Assembly (NCBI RefSeq): GCF_024102715.1
Contig: NZ_JAGFJM010000002.1
Span: 1-42,959 of the forward strand
Length of the DNA stretch: 42,959 nucleotides
Direction of reading: 5' to 3'
Origin: Nitrosomonas communis
GTDB taxonomy: Bacteria; Pseudomonadota; Gammaproteobacteria; Burkholderiales; Nitrosomonadaceae
Positions 8,197 through 20,041 of the stretch are shown here, one piece after another. The stretch's first letter is position 1; each line of letters opens with the position of its first letter. The notes beneath the pieces are model-generated. The model was given only the letters and a program-made list of their open reading frames with translations. It did not search any database and had not been told where the DNA came from. Position numbers and translations under genes: made by a program.

Positions 8197-8424
8197 TCAC
8201 TTTTTGCCTCGAGAATCAAACTGTTTAGTTGCCCCAAAAATAAAATTCTCAATGACCAATGATTGATAACTATTATCATTTACTTTAATATACAAACTAA
8301 TTTCATTAAATTCTAACGAGCTCATTAAGTCGCTCAAAAAATTAAGATCCCTGCCCATCAATTCCAAATAAGACGCAACTTGACCAGACAATTTTTCCCG
8401 CTTGGAGGGCGTTAACTGTATGAT
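8197..8424 (-). pseudogene. Possible C-terminal gene remnant upstream of tonB
   Basis: A minus-strand frame is open from 8424 to the stop at 8197, about 75 codons, but its only upstream-most start is TTG at 8391 with no ribosome site. The text looks like real protein (for example ASYLELMGRDLNFLSDLMSS, then SLYIKVNDNSYQSLVIENF). It faintly recalls the C-terminal part of DUF4279-type small proteins, but this is a guess. The tonB promoter and Fur box lie inside it, and its upper end runs into the tonB start. I therefore read it as a truncated remnant rather than a working gene, with low certainty. Confidence 0.3.
8263..8291 (+). promoter_or_regulatory. Predicted sigma70 promoter with overlapping Fur box for tonB-exbB-exbD
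   Basis: A -35 element TTGATA (8263-8268) and a -10 element TAATAT (8286-8291) are spaced by exactly 17 bases. Overlapping the -35, TGATAACTATTATCA (8264-8278) matches the 7-1-7 Fur palindrome TGATAATnATTATCA at all but one defined base. It lies about 130 bases upstream of the tonB ATG on the same strand. Iron-dependent repression by Fur of a TonB system is well established in proteobacteria. The site itself is read directly; its function is inferred. Confidence 0.7.
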
Positions 8425-9142
8425 TCATACAAAACGCAACTCGACTATTTCAATCATTTCTCTTAGCAGCTTACTATTTGTCCTCATTGTACATGCTGCC
8501 TTGTTCTATGGCATGTGGCACCATCGGTTTCCTTTGACGAGACCACAAACAATTACACTATCTGCCGAGTTAATCGTTCCGCCACAACCTCAGATTGAAG
8601 CACCTGAAGCGACAAAAGTTGATTTAAAAGCGGAGCATATACCCACCCCTCCAGAAAAACCCAAAGTTGTTAAAAAAACACAACCGCAGCCCAAACAGCG
8701 TCAGCTCGTTTCCAACGCTGCCGTTCTACCCAAAGAGGATTTTATTGCGCCTCCTCCAGAGCCAGAGCCCGTGCGTGAGCCTGATCCTGCACGAAAACAA
8801 GAAACCCAAACTGTAGCAGCCGCCCGCCCAGAACAAATGCAAACAGGTCCTGTTACGCTCTCATCTGAATTATCCGTATCCTGCCCAGAGTTAAGTGCTC
8901 CGGATTATCCTGCCCTTTCGCGCAAACTGGGTGAAGAAGGTAAGCTCACGCTACAAGTTGAACTTGATGAATCAGGCCGTATCAGCAATACGCGCATCAT
9001 CAACAGCAGCGGCTATTCTCGTCTGGATAATGCAGCGCTAGCTGCGGTAAAAACCTGGCGCTGCAGACCTGCAGTACGCAATGGTCAACCCGTACGGGCT
9101 ATCGCCTTGCAACCTTTCAATTTTGTAATACAAGGAAATTAA
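8420..9142 (+). CDS. tonB: TonB family energy transducer
   Basis: A 240-residue TonB-type protein that transmits proton-motive force from ExbB/ExbD to outer-membrane receptors. A short cytoplasmic N-terminus precedes one membrane anchor (about residues 8-34, ending in HAALFYGMW). A long proline/lysine/glutamate-rich periplasmic spacer follows (about 50-140). The C-terminal TonB domain (about 160-240) contains YPALSRKLGEEGKL and VKTWRCRPAVRNGQPV, both typical. An in-frame TTG at 8402 is possible, but the ATG at 8420 has GGAGG 11 bases upstream and gives a normal N-terminus. It is the first gene of a tight tonB-exbB-exbD operon. Confidence 0.9.
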   Translation: MIHTKRNSTISIISLSSLLFVLIVHAALFYGMWHHRFPLTRPQTITLSAELIVPPQPQIEAPEATKVDLKAEHIPTPPEKPKVVKKTQPQPKQRQLVSNAAVLPKEDFIAPPPEPEPVREPDPARKQETQTVAAARPEQMQTGPVTLSSELSVSCPELSAPDYPALSRKLGEEGKLTLQVELDESGRISNTRIINSSGYSRLDNAALAAVKTWRCRPAVRNGQPVRAIALQPFNFVIQGN

Positions 9143-9146
9143 TATA

Positions 9147-9920
9147 ATGGAAGAAAATCTTGGTTTTTCTCATTTTCTAGCCCAGATCGATCATGTAGGG
9201 ATGAGTGTACTCATTGTGTTGCTCTCCCTTTCAGTTGCCAGCTGGTATTTAATTATTACAAAGAGTGTCAGCAACCTTATGGCCACCCGGCGTGCCAACG
9301 CTTTTCTAAAACGATTCTGGGAAGTCGATTCCTTGCAAGAATTAAAACTGGAAATGAAAAGTACTTCCACCGACAATAATGCATTTGCGCATCTCGCAAA
9401 ATTGGCGGTCGATGTCACGGCTGACACACATAAGCATGGCTTAGAGAAGTTAGCCATGGCAGGCGGCGCAAGTGATTTTTTGACACGCACTCTACGCAAT
9501 GGCATTGATCAGGAAGCAACGCGCATTGAGAGCGGCCTCACCATCATCGCATCAGCGGGTTCAGCTGCGCCTTATATCGGATTGTTTGGTACTGTTTGGG
9601 GAATTTATCACGCACTGATTCAAATTGGCATTTCGGGACAAGGAACATTGGACAAGGTAGCCGGGCCTGTGGGCGAAGCTTTGATCATGACCGCGCTGGG
9701 ATTAGCCGTTGCCATCCCAGCAGTATTGGCCTATAACGCCTTCGTCCGGCGAAACCGGCTGTGGATGGCAAAGCTGGATGCGTTCGCGCATGACTTATTC
9801 ACTATCGTCACAGTTGGCAACAAAGTAAGCGACAGTATCAAAACCTCGGCGGTGGAAAATCATGCTTCTCAATTAATGTCTCCTGTGAAGACAGTATCAG
9901 CACTTGAAGGGAGGCAATAA
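9147..9920 (+). CDS. exbB: Biopolymer transport protein ExbB (MotA/TolQ/ExbB proton channel)
   Basis: A 257-residue inner-membrane protein with three hydrophobic segments (about 15-38, 145-165 and 178-200). The MotA/TolQ/ExbB core contains APYIGLFGTVWGIYHAL and GPVGEALIMTALGLAVAIPA. It forms the proton channel with ExbD that energises TonB. The gene starts 4 bases after the tonB stop, and its TAA overlaps the exbD ATG by one base. Order and spacing indicate a single translationally coupled operon under the predicted Fur-box promoter upstream of tonB. A roughly 35-residue polar tail after the last helix is a little long but not exceptional. Confidence 0.93.
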   Translation: MEENLGFSHFLAQIDHVGMSVLIVLLSLSVASWYLIITKSVSNLMATRRANAFLKRFWEVDSLQELKLEMKSTSTDNNAFAHLAKLAVDVTADTHKHGLEKLAMAGGASDFLTRTLRNGIDQEATRIESGLTIIASAGSAAPYIGLFGTVWGIYHALIQIGISGQGTLDKVAGPVGEALIMTALGLAVAIPAVLAYNAFVRRNRLWMAKLDAFAHDLFTIVTVGNKVSDSIKTSAVENHASQLMSPVKTVSALEGRQ

Positions 9921-10339
9921 TGGCATTTGGTAGTTCAGGCCGCTATCAGGGACAAACAACAATGTCTGAGATCAATGTAGTCCCGCTGGTGGACGTCATG
10001 CTTGTTTTGTTGATTATTTTCATTATTACTGCGCCGTTGCTCACCCATTCGGTAAAAATCGATTTGCCTAAAGCAGCGAGCAACCCTAATACAACGCAAT
10101 CCGAACACATTGAATTTGCTATTCGTGCAGATGGCAGTTTCTTCTGGGATGGCGAAACTATCACACTGGAACAACTGGCGCCACGCTTTGCGCAATCAGC
10201 ACAAAACTCTCCTAATACTGAGCTGCATATCCGTGCTGATAAAGATACACAATATGAACACGTGGCACGCGTCATGAGTATTGCAGCTAAAGCTGGATTA
10301 ACAAAGATCGGTTTTATCACGGATCCCACACTCGAATAA
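9920..10339 (+). CDS. exbD: Biopolymer transport protein ExbD
   Basis: A 139-residue ExbD/TolR-type protein. The N-terminus has SEINVVPLVDVMLVLLIIF, in which Asp25 is the membrane-embedded proton-carrying aspartate. It is followed by a periplasmic domain with ADGSFFWDG and the conserved ending IRADKDTQYEHVARVMSIA. The start overlaps the exbB stop (TAATG), a sign of coupled translation. It completes the TonB energising complex. Downstream there is no gene for 879 bases and no clear intrinsic terminator, though an inverted repeat begins 31 bases after the stop. Confidence 0.93.
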   Translation: MAFGSSGRYQGQTTMSEINVVPLVDVMLVLLIIFIITAPLLTHSVKIDLPKAASNPNTTQSEHIEFAIRADGSFFWDGETITLEQLAPRFAQSAQNSPNTELHIRADKDTQYEHVARVMSIAAKAGLTKIGFITDPTLE

Positions 10340-10370
10340 AGAACACCAGTCAGATTTTGCTACCGCTGTG

Positions 10371-10516
10371 CTAGCGGATCGTTCCAGTAAAACCTTTATT
10401 CTGTGCGGTGAACTTGTCGCGTCGCTAAGCAACTGGCTTGGCATTGGCCTTCGACAAGCTCAGACCGGGCGGCATTTTTGTAAATATCATGCCGGAACGA
10501 TCCACTGATATGCTAG
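10371..10516. repeat. Nested inverted repeat, REP/BIME-like
   Basis: Outer arms are GGATCGTTCCAG (10375-10387) and its near-complement CGGAACGATCC (10492-10502), each bordered outside by CTAG (10371, 10513). Inner arms are CGGTGAACTTGTCG (10406-10419) and CGACAAGCTCAGACCG (10452-10467). The inner right arm contains TTCGACAAGCTCAG, a string I remember as widely dispersed in beta- and gammaproteobacterial intergenic repeats. The whole could fold into a long imperfect hairpin just after exbD. It may act as a transcription end or be a decayed mobile repeat. Confidence 0.5.
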
Positions 10517-12880
<2,364 letters not shown>

Positions 12881-13022
12881 TTAAAGGATGCTATCTGAAT
12901 CGTTACCATGTGCTTTATAACTTCGATTATGATTGATCATACTACCTTTCATGAATAATCAAATCACAAGAAATAATTGATTCATCTATACATAAATAAT
13001 CTTAACAATAATATTTAAGTGA

Positions 13023-14326
<1,304 letters not shown>

Positions 14327-14327
<1 letters not shown>

Positions 14328-14620
14328 TGAAAAAACTAGCTTTAACGCTTGTTATATTGATTGCTCTGGCGCAATATCCGTTATGGTATGGCAAAGGAAG
14401 CTGGTTGAATGTATTTGAGATAGATCAACAAATTACTGCACAGCGCCAAATCAATCAGAAATTACAGAACCGAAATACTGTCCTGGAAGCAGAAGTGAAT
14501 AATCTCAAGCAAGGACTCGACGCGATTGAAGAGCTTGCCCGGAATGAATTGGGCATGATACGAAAAGATGAGGTTTTTTTCCAGATTCTGGAGAACAATG
14601 AAGAAATGACTCATAAATAG
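14327..14620 (+). CDS. ftsB: Cell division protein FtsB
   Basis: A 97-residue bitopic membrane protein. One N-terminal membrane helix (about residues 3-20) is followed by [10 protein letters not shown], typical of FtsB. A coiled coil (about 30-70) comes next, and a C-terminal [17 protein letters not shown] motif is shared with the DivIC/FtsB family. FtsB joins FtsL and FtsQ in the divisome and activates septal peptidoglycan synthesis. It overlaps eno by one base. It is convergent with sdhA, whose stop lies 32 bases away. Confidence 0.93.
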
Positions 14621-14652
14621 AACGACAATAAAGTTTGACAGAACGTTATTGG

Positions 14653-16416
14653 TTAATAAGTTCTTGCTTTAGGCGGAAATGAGTCTACCGTCAAAGGCTT
14701 CAAACGGACCGGTTTGTAGTCGATACGCTGCTCTTCTTTGAAAAATAAAGTATGCTTGAGCCATTTGTCATCATTACGCCCAGGAAAATCATCGCGAGCG
14801 TGGGCGCCACGGCTTTCGCAACGAGCCTCAGCGGATACCATCGTGGCGATTGCGACTTCGATCAGGTTATCAAGCTCTAATGCTTCAACACGGGCAGTAT
14901 TGAATACTTTGCTTTTATCTTTGATTTCCGTTTGCGCGACGCGCTCCGCCACTTCACTGATTTTTTCCACTCCCTGCTGTAACATGTCAGCAAAACGGAA
15001 TACACCACAATATGTCTGCATTGTTCTTCGAAGTAGATCGCCTACATGCGCGACATTTTCGCCATCTTTCTGATTATCTAGACGCGCTAAGCGCATAAGC
15101 GATTTATCAGCAATATCATCGGACAGTTGTTTATGGTGAGGATTGCGTTTCAAATCTTCAATGATTTGATTACCTGCAGCGCGTCCGAACACGACTATAT
15201 CCAGTAGTGAGTTCGTCCCCAGCCGATTTGCGCCATGCACGGAAACGCAGGCACACTCGCCTACCGCATAAAAACCTGGCACAACTTCTTCCGGCCCTGT
15301 TTTATAAGGTGCGACCACTTGGCCGTGGATATTGGTCGGAATTCCGCCCATCATGTAATGAGCAGTTGGAACAACCGGTATAGGCTGTTCAATGGGGTCG
15401 ACATGAGCGAATTTAATGGCAATCTCACGTATTCCGGGTAAGCGCGATTTAATTACCTCGGCACCCAGATGATCGAGTTTCAATAAAAGGTGATCCGCGT
15501 TTGGACCACAACCCCGGCCTTCTTTTATTTCAGTAGTCAGAGCACGCGATACCACATCACGGCTAGCCAAATCTTTGGCATGCGGTGCGTAGCGCTCCAT
15601 GAAACGCTCCCCATCCTTATTGAGCAGATAGCCGCCTTCTCCGCGCACGGCTTCACTGATCAGCACACCCACGCCATGCACGCCAGTAGGGTGAAACTGC
15701 CAGAATTCCATATCTTGCAGCGGGATACCGGCACGCGCAGCCATGCCAAGTCCATCGCCGGTATTAATAAATGCATTGGTACTTGCCTGAAAGATGCGCC
15801 CCGCCCCCCCAGTAGCAAATAATGTCGCCCTTGCTTGCAGAATCATGATCTCACCCGTCTCCATTTCCAGAGCGGTTATACCAAGCACATCGCCCTGCTG
15901 ATCACGAATGAGGTCTAATCCCATCCATTCAACAAAAAACTGGGTATTGACACTCACATTACGCTGATAAAGCGTATGCAGCATGGCATGGCCAGTGCGA
16001 TCAGCCACTGCGCAGGATCGTGTCGCCAGCGTGCCACCAAAATTCTGCGAATGTCCGCCGAAAGGACGTTGATAAATTTTGCCATTCTCTAGCCGATCAA
16101 ATGGCATGCCATAGTGTTCCAGCTCGTAAACGACTTCAGGTGCTTGTCGGCACATGAATTCAATCGCATCTTGGTCACCCAAGTAATCCGATCCTTTTAC
16201 TGTGTCATACATATGCCAATGCCAATTATCCTCGGTAACATTACCCAGAGAAGCGGCAATACCACCTTGGGCAGCGACTGTATGTGAGCGCGTTGGAAAT
16301 ACCTTAGACAGTACGGCTACTTTTAGACCGGCTTCTGATAATTGCAGCGCGGCTCGCATTCCTGCTCCGCCTGCACCAACAATCACGACATCAAATTTTC
16401 GTTTAGTGATGGTCAC
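14653..16416 (-). CDS. sdhA: Succinate dehydrogenase flavoprotein subunit
   Basis: A 587-residue SdhA, the FAD-bearing catalytic subunit of complex II. The dinucleotide motif is [15 protein letters not shown]. The covalent FAD histidine lies in [16 protein letters not shown], and the active-site region contains GGHSQNFGG and [28 protein letters not shown] and the YMMGGIPTN segment follow. I choose a GTG start at 16416, two bases after the sdhD stop. The longer TTG-started frame would overlap sdhD and add residues not found in the family. No sdhB follows: convergent ftsB begins 32 bases beyond the stop, so the iron-sulphur subunit must be encoded elsewhere. Confidence 0.95.
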   Translation of the reverse strand: MTITKRKFDVVIVGAGGAGMRAALQLSEAGLKVAVLSKVFPTRSHTVAAQGGIAASLGNVTEDNWHWHMYDTVKGSDYLGDQDAIEFMCRQAPEVVYELEHYGMPFDRLENGKIYQRPFGGHSQNFGGTLATRSCAVADRTGHAMLHTLYQRNVSVNTQFFVEWMGLDLIRDQQGDVLGITALEMETGEIMILQARATLFATGGAGRIFQASTNAFINTGDGLGMAARAGIPLQDMEFWQFHPTGVHGVGVLISEAVRGEGGYLLNKDGERFMERYAPHAKDLASRDVVSRALTTEIKEGRGCGPNADHLLLKLDHLGAEVIKSRLPGIREIAIKFAHVDPIEQPIPVVPTAHYMMGGIPTNIHGQVVAPYKTGPEEVVPGFYAVGECACVSVHGANRLGTNSLLDIVVFGRAAGNQIIEDLKRNPHHKQLSDDIADKSLMRLARLDNQKDGENVAHVGDLLRRTMQTYCGVFRFADMLQQGVEKISEVAERVAQTEIKDKSKVFNTARVEALELDNLIEVAIATMVSAEARCESRGAHARDDFPGRNDDKWLKHTLFFKEEQRIDYKPVRLKPLTVDSFPPKARTY

Positions 16417-16417
16417 A

Positions 16418-16771
16418 TTAACCCCACAAAATTTCAGCAAACCAAATAAGATAGAAAAATAATGAAATGATAACTGCTATGTGTATCGTCAGACGGATAT
16501 TTGCGGCATGAATGTAATCCATCAATACATTACGCACGCCTACCCAGGCATGCCAGCAAAGGCTGATAAAAAATAAAAAAGAAGCGATTCTCATCCACTG
16601 ATTGACAAATAATGCTTTCAGCGCAGCATAATCAAAAATTTGGTAGAAGCTGATTAGAAACATCAGTAGCAATACATAGATCACCATCAATACCGCGGTA
16701 ATACGCTGAATTAACCAATCCCGTAACCCATAGTGCGCCCCGGTGATAATGCGATTTGTCTCTTTCACCAT
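16418..16771 (-). CDS. sdhD: Succinate dehydrogenase membrane anchor subunit SdhD
   Basis: A 117-residue membrane subunit with three helices (about residues 22-42, 60-78 and 88-110). [18 protein letters not shown] opens the first helix, and the haem/quinone region [14 protein letters not shown] follows. With SdhC it anchors SdhA/SdhB and binds haem b and ubiquinone. The open frame extends upstream, but ATG at 16771 gives the family's N-terminus and overlaps the end of sdhC by only 7 bases. The sdhA GTG follows the stop by one base, consistent with coupled translation. Confidence 0.9.
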   Translation of the reverse strand: MVKETNRIITGAHYGLRDWLIQRITAVLMVIYVLLLMFLISFYQIFDYAALKALFVNQWMRIASFLFFISLCWHAWVGVRNVLMDYIHAANIRLTIHIAVIISLFFYLIWFAEILWG

Positions 16772-17154
16772 AACCAAACTCCAGCAAACACAGTTAGAAT
16801 AAAACCTGCTATCAAAACTAACTTGCTGCTGAGACGTGCTTGTTCCAAAGAACTGCCATAATGCAAATCCAGCGCCAGAAACCGGATACCAGCAAAGAAA
16901 TGATGTAAAAAAAACCATAGTGACAGCAATAATGCGCACTTAACAAGTGGATCATTCAATATCAGCCGGATCTCAGTGAAGCTCTCGGGCGATTCCAATA
17001 GCCTCTGTAGGCTGTATAGTAACAAAGGAATCCCCGGGAAAAACAATAGCACCCCACTGACGCGATGCAAAATAGAAACCTGGGCTGGCAATGGCTGCTT
17101 AATCTTAAAAAGATTTAGATATTTAGGTCGCTTTCTTTGAAGTTTTGTTTCCAT
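16765..17154 (-). CDS. sdhC: Succinate dehydrogenase cytochrome b556 subunit SdhC
   Basis: A 129-residue membrane protein. QVSILHRVSGVLLFFP is the conserved quinone-site region (Ser and Arg of the SdhC family). HHFFAGIRFLALDLHYG contains the haem b ligand histidine. Three membrane helices are visible. It is the first gene of sdhC-sdhD-sdhA on the minus strand. The 215 bases upstream contain a 9-base inverted repeat that may be regulatory. Confidence 0.92.
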   Translation of the reverse strand: METKLQRKRPKYLNLFKIKQPLPAQVSILHRVSGVLLFFPGIPLLLYSLQRLLESPESFTEIRLILNDPLVKCALLLSLWFFLHHFFAGIRFLALDLHYGSSLEQARLSSKLVLIAGFILTVFAGVWLW

Positions 17155-17168
17155 AGCATTTAGCGAAT

Positions 17169-17242
17169 CACGGTATACTTTTTTAAGTATCTGACAAAAC
17201 TAACAGCTCAGTATTGAGTCTAGTTTAATCTGTTATACCGTG
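17169..17242. repeat. Inverted repeat upstream of sdhC
   Basis: CACGGTATA at 17169-17177 and its exact complement TATACCGTG at 17234-17242, separated by 56 bases, start 15 bases before the sdhC ATG. The arms could bind a dimeric regulator at two sites or form a stem in the leader. The sequence is certain; a function is only a suggestion. Confidence 0.45.
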
Positions 17243-17369
17243 TCGCACAACGGCAATTAGGGAATTACCAATCAATTGACGTACCAAGCAATCTACTCCA
17301 CGCTTACTCTGCATGGCTGATTTCATACCACCAAAGCCTCAGCCATGTACAAGTTTTCCATTTAATACG

Positions 17370-18986
17370 CTAGAAATCGAATTGCACGCGTGTCTCAAAT
17401 ATATCCAGATTGGCATTATTGAAGCCTGCGCTGCGCGCATCCGCCACCCCGCCTGTGTTCACATCAAGCACATGAATATAGTTGGCCATCGCACGCACAT
17501 GCGACAACGGATACCAGTTCAGGCCAAATTTTATGGTATCAGCCTTGCCACCGCGAACATTGCCATCGTTCAGGTTAATATAGTCATAGCCGGCAGCAAT
17601 CTCCCAGGCGCCCCAGCCGCCTTTCATATCAAAATTGCGGTTGGGTTTGATCCGTCCCCAGGCGCCGGTTTCTTTGCGGTAAGTACGGGATTCACCCGTC
17701 AGGAAATAGCTGGCATAACCATAGTAACCAAAGAGCGATTCACCACTATACCCTGTGCCATGAATATCGGTCTGGATATATTCACCCTGCAGGGAGAAAG
17801 GTCCATACACTAGCGCCATTTCAGCGCCAAAACGATTGTAGTTATCAATAATGCGCGAACCGGGGGCGTCCAGATTACCCAGCGTCAAATTGCTGGTATT
17901 CAGGATACTTGTCCGGTCTACGTTGGTTCCAGGAAAGGCGACAAATGACATGCCGCCATTGTTGAATTGGCCGTTTGCACGAAATTGACTGTTTACCACG
18001 GTATGGCCGCCTGAGCCACCGATGTGGAAAAATTTGCTCTCACTTTCCTTCCATGGCAAAAACGAGATCCTGCCTATCACTTCCCAGCTGGTATCACCCG
18101 AGCCGTTATTCCGGCTGTTATTACCATTCGGATTCACCGAAGTGGCGGCGCTGGACCAGCTACCCACCGGTTCAGTCTGGAAAGCAATGCCGGCCTGGAA
18201 GCGCTCTTCTGCCCAGTTAGCACCAATACCGGTTTTATAGGTATTGGGGTTATCAACAAAAGTATTGACGATCATGTTCCGTTCGATGAAGGTAAGAAAA
18301 CGGTTACTGGTCGCTTCTTCCAGACTGAACGGTTCCTTGAATGAGCCCACTTTGAGCGAGAAAGGGCTGCCGGGATAAGTCCAGCGCAAAAAGGCATCGG
18401 TAATGCCTGATGTGACCGAGCCGTTGCCGCGGCTGAAATCGTACTCAAACTTGTAAAACCAGTCCTTGTAGAGGGTGCCTTCCACTCCCAGCCGGGCTCG
18501 GCGGATATTCGCTCCGCTATTTAATTCATTTGGAGTGGAAGCACCGCTGGCGGGCAGAACGTCATTGGTAATATTGTATTGTGAGTCGACTTGAAGACGG
18601 CCATCGATGGCTGCCGTAAAATTGCCATCGGCAGATTCAAAATGCAGGCCAGGTCCGTATTTCGCCTTGACCTTCTCAGTCTCCTTGACACGTTCTTCCA
18701 GGGCGGTAATCGCGTTGGTTTTTTGTGCCAGTTCTTCCCGAATTGCAGTCATCTCAGCCGAACTTGCCGGCGCTGCCCGAGCGGCGGGTTCAGGTGCCGT
18801 TGCTGGCGTGCTCGCTTGCTTATCTTCCACCCGAACAAATGATCCCAGGTGCTCCCGCCCCGCGCCAGCTTCGGTATAAATCTGTTTGGTCTTGGTGTCG
18901 ACGTAAAGATCCAGTGCCAGCGCGTCGGCAGCAGCCCCCGCACTCAGTGCAAGTGAAAATGCGAATGCCTGTTTGGTTAATTTCAT
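17370..18986 (-). CDS. Phosphate-selective porin (OprP/OprO family)
   Basis: A 538-residue outer-membrane porin. A signal peptide (about residues 1-25, ending ADALA) precedes a mature N-terminus LDLYVDTKTKQIYTEAG. A coiled-coil segment (about 75-110, EELAQKTNAITALEERVKE) is followed by a beta-barrel. The barrel shows GRLQVDSQYN, ANIRRARLGVEG and KVGSFKEPFSLEE, features of the phosphate-selective porin O/P family, and it ends with a C-terminal aromatic strand (ETRVQFDF). The ATG at 18986 is preferred to a TTG at 18998. A strong Pho box lies 54 bases upstream, which fits phosphate or polyphosphate uptake induced by starvation. Selectivity is not provable from sequence. Confidence 0.88.
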   Translation of the reverse strand: MKLTKQAFAFSLALSAGAAADALALDLYVDTKTKQIYTEAGAGREHLGSFVRVEDKQASTPATAPEPAARAAPASSAEMTAIREELAQKTNAITALEERVKETEKVKAKYGPGLHFESADGNFTAAIDGRLQVDSQYNITNDVLPASGASTPNELNSGANIRRARLGVEGTLYKDWFYKFEYDFSRGNGSVTSGITDAFLRWTYPGSPFSLKVGSFKEPFSLEEATSNRFLTFIERNMIVNTFVDNPNTYKTGIGANWAEERFQAGIAFQTEPVGSWSSAATSVNPNGNNSRNNGSGDTSWEVIGRISFLPWKESESKFFHIGGSGGHTVVNSQFRANGQFNNGGMSFVAFPGTNVDRTSILNTSNLTLGNLDAPGSRIIDNYNRFGAEMALVYGPFSLQGEYIQTDIHGTGYSGESLFGYYGYASYFLTGESRTYRKETGAWGRIKPNRNFDMKGGWGAWEIAAGYDYINLNDGNVRGGKADTIKFGLNWYPLSHVRAMANYIHVLDVNTGGVADARSAGFNNANLDIFETRVQFDF

Positions 18987-19023
18987 AGTCTGCCCCAAAT
19001 GAGTTGTCAGTAATTGGGACAGA

Positions 19024-19057
19024 ATGGTAGAAGAGCAATATTACAGTTTTATGACAA
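19024..19057 (-). promoter_or_regulatory. Predicted Pho box and -10 element for the OprP-like porin
   Basis: Read on the minus strand, TTGTCATAAAACTGTAAT (19057-19040) is a pair of 7-base repeats in 11-base register. It matches the PhoB consensus CTGTCATAAATCTGTCAC at 14 of 18 positions. Ten bases further is TACCAT (19029-19024) as a -10 element, the normal PhoB-dependent promoter geometry. Further TGTCA-type repeats lie upstream (19060-19085). The downstream gene encodes a phosphate-selective porin, which independently supports the call. Confidence 0.75.
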
Positions 19058-19138
19058 TTGTGACATTTTTGTGTCATTACTATGACAAAACTAAAAACCA
19101 TCTTCGATTCAGAAAATAAACTGGAAAAACAAAATATA

Positions 19139-20032
19139 CTAGAAAAACAGGCGCTCCAGCTCCACACCTGGATCGTCAACACGCATGAATGCTTCCCCTA
19201 CCAGAAAGGTATTCACCTGATGTGCGCACATCAAGGCGACATCATCAGGTGTCTTGATACCACTTTCAGTAACGATGATTCTCTCTGGTGGAATGCGCTC
19301 AATCAATTGCAAAGTAGTATCGAGACGAGTTTCAAAAGTACGTAAATTCCGATTGTTAATGCCAATCAGAGGCGTAGCCAATTGCAAGGCAAGATCAAGT
19401 TCATTTGCATCATGCACTTCAACCAGCACCGCCATACCAAGTGCATGTGCCAGCGACTCAAGCTCAAGCATGCGAGCGAGCGGATCGATTGCGTGTTTTT
19501 CATCGGGATAAGGAAACAGCAAAAAAGCAGAAACAATTAGCAGGATACAATCTGCACCCATGGCACGGGCCTCATATACCTGATAATCATCGAGCATGAA
19601 GTCCTTGCGTAACACCGGTAACTCACAGGCGGCGCGTGCCTGCTTTAAATAGTCCGCACTTCCCATGAAAAACTGTTTATCTGTCAGAACTGACAAACAG
19701 GCAGCGCCATGCCTGGCATAACTTGCCGCAATCTGAGCTGGATCAAAATCTTCGATCACTGCATTGCGTGTATTTCCCATAATCAGATCAGCAGGCGCCA
19801 TTGCTGACTTTAGCCATCCACGCAATAACCCTTTACTAGGGCTCGCCGCTTTGATTTCAGCGATTATAGCAGGCAAACCTTGATCAATTTTGGTACGAAT
19901 TGCACCAACAAAATTGCGTGGTGCCACTGCTGCTTGAGCCTCTGCTTTCATCGCCGCCAATGGTTTTGATGCCTTGGCAGCGGCAATTTCCTGTACTTTG
20001 ACAGTAAGAATTTTATTTAGAATATCGGACAT
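19139..20032 (-). CDS. trpC: Indole-3-glycerol phosphate synthase, with two insertions
   Basis: A 297-residue TrpC, which closes CdRP to indole-3-glycerol phosphate in tryptophan synthesis. Catalytic Glu59 and Lys61 lie in [47 protein letters not shown] and TESGI follow in the normal order of the TIM barrel. The family is usually about 260-270 residues. The excess comes from two in-frame insertions: about residues 72-93 right after the SPSKG loop, and about 170-183 after LLIVSA. All catalytic motifs are intact, so I expect activity. It lies 9 bases after trpD. The convergent flank is the OprP-like porin's promoter region. Confidence 0.93.
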   Translation of the reverse strand: MSDILNKILTVKVQEIAAAKASKPLAAMKAEAQAAVAPRNFVGAIRTKIDQGLPAIIAEIKAASPSKGLLRGWLKSAMAPADLIMGNTRNAVIEDFDPAQIAASYARHGAACLSVLTDKQFFMGSADYLKQARAACELPVLRKDFMLDDYQVYEARAMGADCILLIVSAFLLFPYPDEKHAIDPLARMLELESLAHALGMAVLVEVHDANELDLALQLATPLIGINNRNLRTFETRLDTTLQLIERIPPERIIVTESGIKTPDDVALMCAHQVNTFLVGEAFMRVDDPGVELERLFF

Positions 20033-20041
20033 GCTTAAATC

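Noticed and set aside
16772-16939. Upstream extension of the sdhD reading frame
   Set aside because: It lies wholly inside sdhC, and the family N-terminus begins at the ATG at 16771.
17313-17813. A 166-codon plus-strand frame opposite the OprP-like porin
   Set aside because: It is the mirror of a well-supported porin gene and shows no domain of its own. Several similar frames in the window were dropped for the same reason.
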